Shown: piece after piece, positions 53,453 through 60,663 of the stretch
Layout of the letters: every line of letters begins with the position of its first letter
Numbering within the stretch: the stretch's first letter is position 1
Assembly (NCBI GenBank): GCA_965207945.1
Contig: OZ242303.1
Span: 682,001-746,000, forward strand
Direction of reading: 5' to 3'
Origin: JAAOII01 sp965207945
GTDB taxonomy: Bacteria; Pseudomonadota; Gammaproteobacteria; CBDBNL01; JAAOII01
Length of the DNA: 64,000 nt
Program-made: the position numbers and the translations under genes
The notes under the pieces: generated by a model
What the model saw: the letters and a program-made list of their open reading frames with translations, nothing else
Told to the model about the DNA's origin: nothing
The model's database searches: none

Positions 53453-54478
53453 GTGGAGTACCCAATAATACTGGAAAAAATACTATCTCAATGCGACCTA
53501 ACGGCAACTGAGATGCATGAGGTTATGCAAAGCATAATGCAGGGCGAATTATCAGCAGCCCAGATAGGCGCATTTCTTGCCGCAATGAGAAGCAAGGGCG
53601 TCAGCGCCGGTGAGCTTAGCGCGGCAGTTAAAGTGCTACGCGCGCTATCAACTAAAATCCCACTTTCTGTCTCCGCTTTCCCCCATCTAATAGACACTTG
53701 TGGCACAGGCGGCGATGGCAAACAAACCTTCAATATATCTACTGCTGTTGCTTTTGTAGCAGCTGCTGGTGGGGCAAAAGTAGCTAAACACGGCAACAAA
53801 TCGGTATCCAGTAGTAGCGGCAGTGCTGACCTGCTCAAGCAAGCTGGCGCCAACCTTGAACTTTCTCCTGAAGCCATAGCCAAATCAATTGAGGATATCG
53901 GGTTTGGCTTTATTTTTGCTCCATTGCATCATCAAGCAATGAAATACGTAGCTCCCATAAGACAAGAATTAAAAGTGCGCACTATATTTAATATGCTGGG
54001 ACCACTTACTAATCCTGCGGGCTGTAAAAGACAAGTTATAGGAGTGTTTGCTAAAGAAATGTTGCCTTTATATGCCGCAGCATTGCAAGAACTTGGCGCT
54101 GAGCATGCGCTAATAGTCCATTCTGCTGATGGCATGGACGAGATAAGTCCAGCTGCCTCTACCTATTGTGTTGAATTAAAGGGTAAGGATATTAGCGAGT
54201 ATCAAATTGAAGCAAAAGATTTTGGGCTGAATAATCATCCCTTGTCATCCATAAGCTGCGACTCTGCCACTACGAGTTTAGCAATGGTGAAGGGAGCGCT
54301 TGTAAACGAACACGCAGCAGCGGCTACTACTGTCGCTCTAAATGCTGGAGCGGCACTTTACATTGCGGGCATAAGCGCTTCAATTAAAACTGGCGTTGCC
54401 ACAGCTCAGGAGATTATTGCCTCAGGAGCGGCATTGAAATTACTTGATGATTATGTTCAATGGAGTCAATCAGCATAG
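53453..54478 (+). CDS. trpD: anthranilate phosphoribosyltransferase
   Basis: Second step of tryptophan synthesis; about 341 residues from a GTG at 53453 (VEYPIILEKILSQCDL). Upstream in-frame codons lie in repeat copy 6 and are rejected. Seen: HLIDTCGTGGDGKQTFNIST (PRPP loop), KHGNKSVSSSSGSADLLKQAGA, RTIFNMLGPLTNPAG, and LIVHSADGMDEISPA. A TATAAT box at 53441-53446 lies just before the start, but without a clear -35. Upstream trpE and trpG are not in the window. Confidence 0.94.
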   Translation: MEYPIILEKILSQCDLTATEMHEVMQSIMQGELSAAQIGAFLAAMRSKGVSAGELSAAVKVLRALSTKIPLSVSAFPHLIDTCGTGGDGKQTFNISTAVAFVAAAGGAKVAKHGNKSVSSSSGSADLLKQAGANLELSPEAIAKSIEDIGFGFIFAPLHHQAMKYVAPIRQELKVRTIFNMLGPLTNPAGCKRQVIGVFAKEMLPLYAAALQELGAEHALIVHSADGMDEISPAASTYCVELKGKDISEYQIEAKDFGLNNHPLSSISCDSATTSLAMVKGALVNEHAAAATTVALNAGAALYIAGISASIKTGVATAQEIIASGAALKLLDDYVQWSQSA

Positions 54479-54500
54479 AGGCAATATAGAGGCAATATAG
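54479..54500. repeat. 11-bp tandem duplication between trpD and trpC
   Basis: Two exact copies of AGGCAATATAG directly follow the trpD stop and end five bases before the trpC ATG. Confidence 0.88.
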
Positions 54501-54505
54501 AATCA

Positions 54506-55339
54506 ATGCAATTTTTAGATAAGATAATAGCCCATCAACGACAACTGGTGGCAGAACAGGTAAAGTCAACTTCAGTAGAAGAACTAAAAGAGAGCGCTGA
54601 ATACCAACAGCCATGTCGTGGATTTATTAATTCATTGCAATTAAAAACTCCACTACCTGCATTCATAGCAGAAATCAAAAAAGCATCCCCCAGCGCTGGT
54701 CTAATTCGTGAGGATTTTTCCCCGCCACAACTTGCTAAGTCATATCAAGAAGGAGGCGCAGCTTGTTTGTCGGTGCTTACTAATAGTTTCTTCCAGGGAG
54801 AAAACGAGCATTTGCAACAAGCAAGAGAGGCGGTTGATATACCTGTGCTGCGTAAGGACTTTATTATAGATGAATATCAGATCTATGAGTCGCGTTCTTT
54901 GGGAGCGGATGCGATATTATTAATTGTGGCATGTCTGGATGAGGCAACCTTGCAGAAGTTTTACGCTTTAGGAATAGAGTTAGGGATGGATGTCCTGGTG
55001 GAAGTGCATACTCGCGAGGAAGCGGATATGGCAGAAAAAATAGGGGCATCACTTATAGGAGTGAATAATCGCAATCTCAAAACCTTTGAGGTTGATTTAT
55101 ATGCTGGGGGGATGATTCTTTCCCACTTACAGGATAAAAGCGGGAGTATATTAGTGGCTGAAAGCGGCATACACGATGCTGGCTGCGTGAAGATATTGCA
55201 CGGCTGTGGTGCTAAGGCATTCTTGGTGGGAGAGAAGCTAATGCGCGCAGAAGACCCTGGCTATGCCCTCAAACAATTAATTACTGAACTAACTCTACGA
55301 AAAGAAGAAATATTTGGCATGGTGACACCGCCTAAATAA
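54506..55339 (+). CDS. trpC: indole-3-glycerol phosphate synthase
   Basis: TIM-barrel enzyme of tryptophan synthesis, 277 residues. Seen: PAFIAEIKKASPSAGLIRE (catalytic Lys), ACLSVLTNSFFQGENEHLQ, VLRKDFIIDEYQIYESRSLGADAILLIVA, LIGVNNRNLKTFEVDL and VAESGIH. Monofunctional: no TrpF domain is fused. It follows trpD closely, the usual trpD-trpC order. Confidence 0.97.
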   Translation: MQFLDKIIAHQRQLVAEQVKSTSVEELKESAEYQQPCRGFINSLQLKTPLPAFIAEIKKASPSAGLIREDFSPPQLAKSYQEGGAACLSVLTNSFFQGENEHLQQAREAVDIPVLRKDFIIDEYQIYESRSLGADAILLIVACLDEATLQKFYALGIELGMDVLVEVHTREEADMAEKIGASLIGVNNRNLKTFEVDLYAGGMILSHLQDKSGSILVAESGIHDAGCVKILHGCGAKAFLVGEKLMRAEDPGYALKQLITELTLRKEEIFGMVTPPK

Positions 55340-55397
55340 CTATAGTATATTTATAAAAAATACAGAGTTATATAGCTGAAATGCAAGGGATATATGA

Positions 55398-55817
55398 TTA
55401 TCCTTCTAAAGTATAAGAGTGGCTAATCTGAACTCCGCCATCAGTCAACATTTTTGCCACCGAACAATATTTATCTACGGATAAAGCAACCGCTTTTTCC
55501 ACTGCTTTAGCATCCAAGGCATCTTTAGCGCCATTAATGTGAAAAGTGAGGTGAATCTTAGTAAATACAGCTGGAATATCAGTGGAACGTTCGGCGTTAA
55601 CTTCCACCTCGCATGAGGTGATGGGTTGGCGCTTTTTCTGCAGAATACTAACTACATCATAAGAACTGCAGCTTCCAAGCGAAACCAGCATTGCTTCCAT
55701 GGGCCTCATTCCGCGATCTTGCCCGCCTTTTTCGGGCGGACCTTCAATTGGCAGCTTATGTCCGCGTGCCTCGCCGCAAAAATACACCCCTTCTTGCCAC
55801 TTGACCGTGACTTTCAT
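55398..55817 (-). CDS. OsmC-family protein
   Basis: 139 residues. The two redox cysteines of the OsmC/Ohr fold are present in SLGSCSSYDVVSILQKKRQ and DKYCSVAKMLTDGG. The sequence type (RGMRPMEAMLVSLGSCSS) is closer to the YhfA group than to Ohr; the substrate is unknown. Its ATG overlaps the stop of the rubredoxin gene by one base, so the pair is co-translated and may act together in redox or peroxide defence. Confidence 0.88.
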   Translation of the reverse strand: MKVTVKWQEGVYFCGEARGHKLPIEGPPEKGGQDRGMRPMEAMLVSLGSCSSYDVVSILQKKRQPITSCEVEVNAERSTDIPAVFTKIHLTFHINGAKDALDAKAVEKAVALSVDKYCSVAKMLTDGGVQISHSYTLEG

Positions 55818-56029
55818 TAGTCAAGCTCTACGGCGACCATATTGAAATCTTTTTTGGCGGCGGCGCAATCAGGGCAGACCCAATCATCGGGGACATCAGC
55901 CCAGGCAGTTCCTGCTTTAATGCCATCCTCGGGCCATCCTTCTTCCTCATCATAGATGAAGCCGCAGACCTCACATTGCCATTTTTTATATTCGCTAGTA
56001 TTGCTAGTGCTAGTATTAGTATCGTTCAT
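55817..56029 (-). CDS. rubredoxin
   Basis: One-iron electron carrier, 70 residues. Both iron-binding pairs are seen: WQCEVCGFIYDEEEGWPEDGI and DDWVCPDCAAAKKDF. A polar Asn/Thr/Ser-rich tail of about 15 residues precedes the domain (NDTNTSTSNTSEY). Coupled to the OsmC gene downstream. It is divergent from rpmH. Confidence 0.96.
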   Translation of the reverse strand: MNDTNTSTSNTSEYKKWQCEVCGFIYDEEEGWPEDGIKAGTAWADVPDDWVCPDCAAAKKDFNMVAVELD

Positions 56030-56242
56030 AATATCTCTATTGTATAGTTAATTGTGTGGTTATAAGTAATAAGAATTATATACTACTTTCTTCTTTTATA
56101 AAAATAAGCATAATTTGTTATTTTTTTGGCATACTTGCTTTTTAATTATGCTAATATAAGCCATAGTTATAAGGATTAGGGGATATAATTTTGATGATTT
56201 ATAATATAGTGAATATACAGCTAGCTTAACAGATTAGTAAAG
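56030..56242. other. divergent intergenic region before rpmH
   Basis: 213 bases, very AT-rich, between divergent rubredoxin and rpmH genes. It must hold promoters in both directions, but no clear -35/-10 pair stands out. No convincing DnaA box (TTATNCACA) is present, so it does not look like oriC, and no dnaA gene adjoins it. Confidence 0.5.
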
Positions 56243-56377
56243 ATGAAAAGGACATATCAGCCAAGCAATATAAAACGGAAGAGAAAGCACGGATTTCGCG
56301 CCAGAATGAGCACGCGTCATGGACGCGCAATACTTAGTCGCAGAAGAGAGAAGGGACGGATAAGGCCTACTGTTTAG
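56243..56377 (+). CDS. rpmH: 50S ribosomal protein L34
   Basis: 44 residues: MKRTYQPSNIKRKRKHGFRA, then RMSTRHGRAILSRRREKGR, ending IRPTV. This is the standard short basic L34 with the KRTYQPS start. Its stop is directly followed by the rnpA ATG with no gap. Confidence 0.98.
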   Translation: MKRTYQPSNIKRKRKHGFRARMSTRHGRAILSRRREKGRIRPTV

Positions 56378-56788
56378 ATGCATTCTGCAGATATTCTGCG
56401 TAAGAATGATGATTTTGACAAGGTTTTTAAATCCCATAATTATAAAGTTAGCATTGCTGGTTTATACATAATGGGACGCCGCAACGAAATGGGCTTTTCT
56501 CGTTTAGGGATGGTAATTCCCAAGAAAGTATTCAAAAGGGCGGTTATGCGCAATGCTTTGCGCCGACGTCTTCGCCCCCAATTCAAAGAGCACATAGCAG
56601 CGATAGAACAGCAGTTAGATTGCGGGCTTGGACATGGACTTGGACTTGGGCTTGGACTCGACTGCGTAGTGGTGGCAACCCCCAAGCTGAAAGATTGTCA
56701 GCGCGAGCAGATGAGCGAATCAGTTAACTTATTACTAACCCGTTTCGGCAGCAAGATCTTGGCGGACTCTTCCGTATCCAGTGTTTGA
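56378..56788 (+). CDS. rnpA: ribonuclease P protein component
   Basis: Protein subunit of RNase P that matures tRNA 5' ends; 136 residues. Seen: LRKNDDFDKVFKS, GRRNEMGFSRLGMVIPKKV and the RNR-type motif KRAVMRNALRRRLRPQF. A tandem Gly-Leu stretch (GLGHGLGLGLGLD) is inserted before CVVVATPKL, the conserved beta strand. It starts immediately after rpmH. Confidence 0.95.
   Translation: MHSADILRKNDDFDKVFKSHNYKVSIAGLYIMGRRNEMGFSRLGMVIPKKVFKRAVMRNALRRRLRPQFKEHIAAIEQQLDCGLGHGLGLGLGLDCVVVATPKLKDCQREQMSESVNLLLTRFGSKILADSSVSSV
56625..56662 (+). repeat. in-frame CTTGGA hexamer array in rnpA
   Basis: Four to six CTTGGA/CTTGGG-type hexamers encode the Gly-Leu stretch. The match in E. coli RnpA is a short linker. 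Confidence 0.88.
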
Positions 56789-56813
56789 GTTTACAAAGTT
56801 TATATTTGCGTCA

Positions 56814-57125
56814 ATGAATCTAATGATTAAAAAAATTATTTTATCCACCCTAAAGTTTTATATGAGATTTATTAGCCCACTTACGGGACCTTCATGTCGC
56901 TTTTACCCGACATGTTCGGACTATGGCTATCAGGCAATTGACAAGTTTGGTGTTATTAAGGGGACATATCTGACGGTGCGACGTATTCTATGCTGTCATC
57001 CATGGCATCCTGGCGGCTTTGACCCAATTCCTGCTTGCAAAAGCGATAGACAACCCAATCAACAAAATTCTGAACCTAAACCTTCCGCAACGACGGCAAA
57101 AATCAACTTTACACAAAAATGTTAG
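56814..57125 (+). CDS. yidD: membrane protein insertion efficiency factor YidD
   Basis: About 103 residues from the ATG at 56814 (MNLMIKKIIL); the ATG at 56823 is equally possible, while a GTG at 56781 inside rnpA is less likely. Seen: YMRFISPLTGPSCRFYPTCSDYGYQAI, GVIKGTYLTVRRILCCHPWHPGGFDPIP. The usual gene between rnpA and yidC. A tail of about 30 polar residues is longer than in E. coli. It overlaps yidC by seven bases. Confidence 0.93.
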   Translation: MNLMIKKIILSTLKFYMRFISPLTGPSCRFYPTCSDYGYQAIDKFGVIKGTYLTVRRILCCHPWHPGGFDPIPACKSDRQPNQQNSEPKPSATTAKINFTQKC

Positions 57126-58930
57126 AAAAATTTCAAAGACCTCTCCTTATAGTCGGAGTAGCATTAACTGGCTATCTTCTATTATTACAATGGCAAGCTG
57201 ACTATAACCCTGAGGCGCAGTCCAGCGCTCAACAGGTGCCATCTCCAAGCATAGGAATAGAATCCAATCCACAAGTTGAGGTTGATTTGCCAACAACCAC
57301 GGACATTGATGAACTTACTCAGGAATTGCTGGAAGTCCCCACAGAACAGCAGGAACTTGAAGTTGCAGCGGGCGAACAAAGCGAACAAGGTGCACAAGGA
57401 GTCACAGCAAGTTCTGACACCTATATTTTGGTTACAAGTGATAAGTTCAACCTATACATAGACCGCAGAGGAGGGGATATAGTGAGAGCAGAACTGAGGG
57501 ATTATAAAGAGATTAGAAAAGGGCAGAGTCCTTTATTGTTGTTGCGTAACGACAACCAAAGATTCTCCATTGCCCAGAGCGGTCTCATAGGTAGGGACGG
57601 CTTTGATGCCACAGTAGCAGGCAGACCAGTATACAGCTCGGCGCAAAATGAATATGTTATGGCGGAAGGGGCGCAGTCGCTTACTGTGCCACTTACTTAT
57701 AGTAAAGATGGGGTTGAGGTGGTGAAGAGCTTTATTCTGCAACGGGGACGGCATGATATTGATGTGGTGTTCCGAATAAATAACCGTGGCGTCTCCGACT
57801 GGTACGCCAATATGTTCGCTCAGTTTAGAAGAGACGACCAAGACCCAACTTATGATTTAGCATCTTTTGGTACCCGTTCTTTTACTGGCGCTGCTTTCAC
57901 TAGCGAAGATGACAATTACAACAAGCTGGATTTTGGTGACATGGAAAAACGTGATTTAAAATCAGAAACAAAGGGCGGTTGGGTTGCTATGGTGCAGCAT
58001 TATTTTATGGCGACATGGATTCCACAGGATGCCAACCGTAATTATGTTTATAGCACTAGAGTTACCTCGCGGGGTGATTATATTTTTGGTTTTACCTCCC
58101 CTGTCCTGTTAGCGCGACCTGGTGAAAGCAAAGAAGAAAAACTAAAACTTTATGCGGGTCCAAAATCACAAAAACCACTCAAGGCGCTTGCTCCAAACTT
58201 GGCTCTTACTATAGATTACGGTTGGTTGTGGTATATCTCACAACCGCTGTTTCAGTTTCTTGATTTCATCCATAGTTATGTGAAGAACTGGGGGCTTGCC
58301 ATAATCATAATGACGTTTATTATTAAGATGGTGTTCTATCCTTTGACCAATGCCAGCTATAAATCAATGGCGCGTATGAAAAAACTACAGCCGCAGATGA
58401 TGAGTATTCGCGAAAGTCATAGCGGCAATCGCAAGCAAATGCAAGAAGAGATGATGAAACTATATAAGCGGGAAAAGGTGAATCCTATGGGCGGTTGTTT
58501 GCCAATCTTAATACAGATGCCAATATTTATCTCCTTTTATTGGGCTTTGATAGAAAGCGTGGAGTTGCGTCATGCGCCATTAATCTGGTGGATACAAGAC
58601 CTTGCCTCCCAAGACCCTTATTTTATATTACCTTTGCTGATGGGAATTTCTATGTTTGTGCAACAATTATTTAGCCCGGCGCCTCCTGACCCTACCCAAG
58701 CTAAGATTATGAAAATGTTGCCAGTTATCTTTACGGTTTTCTTTTTATGGTTTCCTGCGGGCTTGGTTTTATATTGGTTGGTGAATAATATTCTGTCTAT
58801 TATGCAGCAGTATATAATCAATCGCCGTTTAGGGACATTGCATACTCCGAACATTAATTTTGATTTTCTTAAGCTCAAAAATCTCAAAAATCTCAAAAAA
58901 ACCAAAGAAGATAAAGATAACAGTAAATGA
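57119..58930 (+). CDS. yidC: membrane protein insertase YidC
   Basis: 603 residues. N-terminal helix, a large periplasmic domain with a Gln/Glu-rich linker (about 45-100), then five membrane helices including GLAIIIMTFIIKMVFYPLTNASYKSMARMKKLQP, the cytoplasmic YKREKVNPMGGCLPILIQMPIFISFYWAL, and FFLWFPAGLVLYWLVNNILSIMQQY. The C-terminus has a KNLKNLKK repeat. Between yidD and mnmE as in most gammaproteobacteria. Confidence 0.97.
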   Translation: MLEKFQRPLLIVGVALTGYLLLLQWQADYNPEAQSSAQQVPSPSIGIESNPQVEVDLPTTTDIDELTQELLEVPTEQQELEVAAGEQSEQGAQGVTASSDTYILVTSDKFNLYIDRRGGDIVRAELRDYKEIRKGQSPLLLLRNDNQRFSIAQSGLIGRDGFDATVAGRPVYSSAQNEYVMAEGAQSLTVPLTYSKDGVEVVKSFILQRGRHDIDVVFRINNRGVSDWYANMFAQFRRDDQDPTYDLASFGTRSFTGAAFTSEDDNYNKLDFGDMEKRDLKSETKGGWVAMVQHYFMATWIPQDANRNYVYSTRVTSRGDYIFGFTSPVLLARPGESKEEKLKLYAGPKSQKPLKALAPNLALTIDYGWLWYISQPLFQFLDFIHSYVKNWGLAIIIMTFIIKMVFYPLTNASYKSMARMKKLQPQMMSIRESHSGNRKQMQEEMMKLYKREKVNPMGGCLPILIQMPIFISFYWALIESVELRHAPLIWWIQDLASQDPYFILPLLMGISMFVQQLFSPAPPDPTQAKIMKMLPVIFTVFFLWFPAGLVLYWLVNNILSIMQQYIINRRLGTLHTPNINFDFLKLKNLKNLKKTKEDKDNSK

Positions 58931-59019
58931 TACATTGCTTGGCAATGGACTATGTGTTGCGTCCTGCGTTCTGCCTCTGCAGAATGGGTTTGGCGCATCC
59001 CGCCCATAGTTATAGCTAA
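58931..59019. other. palindromic gap between yidC and mnmE
   Basis: Holds TTCTGC-CTCT-GCAGAA (a perfect 6-bp hairpin) inside an outer ACTATG/CATAGT pairing. It has no T-run, so it is not a typical terminator, and it does not match the GC-rich repeat family. Confidence 0.5.
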
Positions 59020-60444
59020 ATGAACCCCTCTGAATCGGATACAATTATTGCCATAGCAACGCCTCCTGGCAAAGGCGCAATAGGCATAGCCCGCTTATCA
59101 GGCGCTAACTCTTTTGCCATAGCAGAGCAGATGATGGGGGGCAAAAGCGGACAAAAACAAATAAGCAAAAAACCTTGCCAACAAATCATTATTTCCACCT
59201 TTTATAATCCCGCGGGTGAGTTGTTAGATAAGGGTATTACTTTATTATTTCCTGCTCCTAATTCTTTTACTGGTGAAGATGTTGTGGAGTTTCAAACACA
59301 TGGCAACCCCATAATTCTGCAGAATATTGTGGATAGCGCTATTACACTGGGAGCGCGTCAGGCAACAGCAGGAGAGTTTAGCCGTCGCGCTTATCAAAAT
59401 GACAAGATGGACCTCACACAAGCCGAAGCAGTTGCCGACCTTATAAATAGTGATACTGATGTTGCTATGCGCGCGGCGCTAAAATCCTTGCAAGGCGAGT
59501 TTTCTTATCAGGTGAAAGGGATTAATGAGTTGCTAACTCAGCTGCGTGTATATGTTGAGGCGGGGCTGGACTTCCCTGATGAAGAGATAGATTTTTTACA
59601 GGATAAAGAACTGCAACAACGCAGCGGCGCTATTATAGATGGGCTGAAGCAGCTGATAAAGCAGGCGCAACAAGGAGCATTGTTGCGTGAGCAGAAAACT
59701 TTGGCAATTGTTGGCAAGCCAAATGCGGGCAAGTCCAGCTTGTTAAATCTTTTATGCCGCCATGAACGGGCTATTGTAAGCCCAATAGCAGGCACTACTC
59801 GCGACTTTGTCCAAGAAGCCGTGAACATAAATGGCATGGCGATAGTGCTAACCGATACTGCGGGTATCCGAGATAATGCCGATGAAGTGGAACAAGAGGG
59901 AATAAGACGTAGCTGGGAGCAGGCGGGGCTAAGTGATATTATAATTTTGATTTATGATATTGCTGAATCTCCTAACGTTGATGTGGATTTACAAGGAATA
60001 ATCAAAACAATTGCGAGTAAGGGATTGCTGGGTAGAACCATAATGGTTGCAAATAAAATAGATATGCAGCCCGCGGGAACGCTCTCTGTAGGGGGGAGCC
60101 ATGTAGGGGAGAACCAGAGCCATGCTTTATCCGTGCGATTATCTGCCAAGACCGCTGAGGGGTTGGAGGTGTTGTTGGATAGTATTTCACAACTTTGTGG
60201 TAAAGAAGGTGGTAAAGAAGAAAACGCTACGGCATTTACCGCCCGCCGTCGTCATATTGTGTCTCTAAAAGATGCGCTCAAACATATTACAGAGGGCTAC
60301 GAACGTTTGAAACAACAGAAAGCCGCCGAGCTTTTTGCTGAGGATATAAAACTAGCGCAGAGTTCTTTAGGGGAGATAGTAGGGCAAACCAGCAGTGAGG
60401 ATTTGTTGGATAGGATATTCGCCGATTTTTGCATCGGCAAATGA
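59020..60444 (+). CDS. mnmE: tRNA modification GTPase MnmE
   Basis: With MnmG, modifies the wobble uridine of several tRNAs; 474 residues. Seen: SDTIIAIATPPGKGAIGIARLSG, the helical domain, VGKPNAGKSSLLNLL (G1), VSPIAGTTRDFV (G2), LTDTAGIRDNADEVEQEGI (G3), ANKID (G4) and the C-terminal FCIGK with the conserved Cys. A short Gly/Ser/His insertion follows G4 (LSVGGSHVGENQSH). Confidence 0.97.
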   Translation: MNPSESDTIIAIATPPGKGAIGIARLSGANSFAIAEQMMGGKSGQKQISKKPCQQIIISTFYNPAGELLDKGITLLFPAPNSFTGEDVVEFQTHGNPIILQNIVDSAITLGARQATAGEFSRRAYQNDKMDLTQAEAVADLINSDTDVAMRAALKSLQGEFSYQVKGINELLTQLRVYVEAGLDFPDEEIDFLQDKELQQRSGAIIDGLKQLIKQAQQGALLREQKTLAIVGKPNAGKSSLLNLLCRHERAIVSPIAGTTRDFVQEAVNINGMAIVLTDTAGIRDNADEVEQEGIRRSWEQAGLSDIIILIYDIAESPNVDVDLQGIIKTIASKGLLGRTIMVANKIDMQPAGTLSVGGSHVGENQSHALSVRLSAKTAEGLEVLLDSISQLCGKEGGKEENATAFTARRRHIVSLKDALKHITEGYERLKQQKAAELFAEDIKLAQSSLGEIVGQTSSEDLLDRIFADFCIGK

Positions 60445-60494
60445 CTTATAACTTGTAATTTGGATTGACTATATACTATAATCTATTATCAACC

Positions 60495-60582
60495 GGAGAG
60501 GTGGCAGAGTGGTCGAATGCGGCGGTCTTGAAAACCGTTGATCCGCAAGGATCCGGGGGTTCGAATCCCTCCCTCTCCGCCA
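60495..60582 (+). tRNA. tRNA-Ser (anticodon TGA)
   Basis: 88 nt including an encoded CCA. The acceptor stem GGAGAGG pairs with CCTCTCC, the anticodon loop is CTTGAAA, and the variable arm is GATCC-GCAA-GGATC. It is the only tRNA in the window with an encoded CCA end. Confidence 0.97.
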
Positions 60583-60663
60583 TTTAGTTGCGGCTTTTTA
60601 TTCCACCATCTTATTGCACCCTTTTGATAGCTTTCTGCGGAAGTTAGTTGCGACTAATATCTA

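Noticed and set aside
56030..56242. oriC upstream of rpmH
   Set aside because: AT-rich and in a position near dnaA in some genomes, but no TTATNCACA box was found and dnaA is absent.
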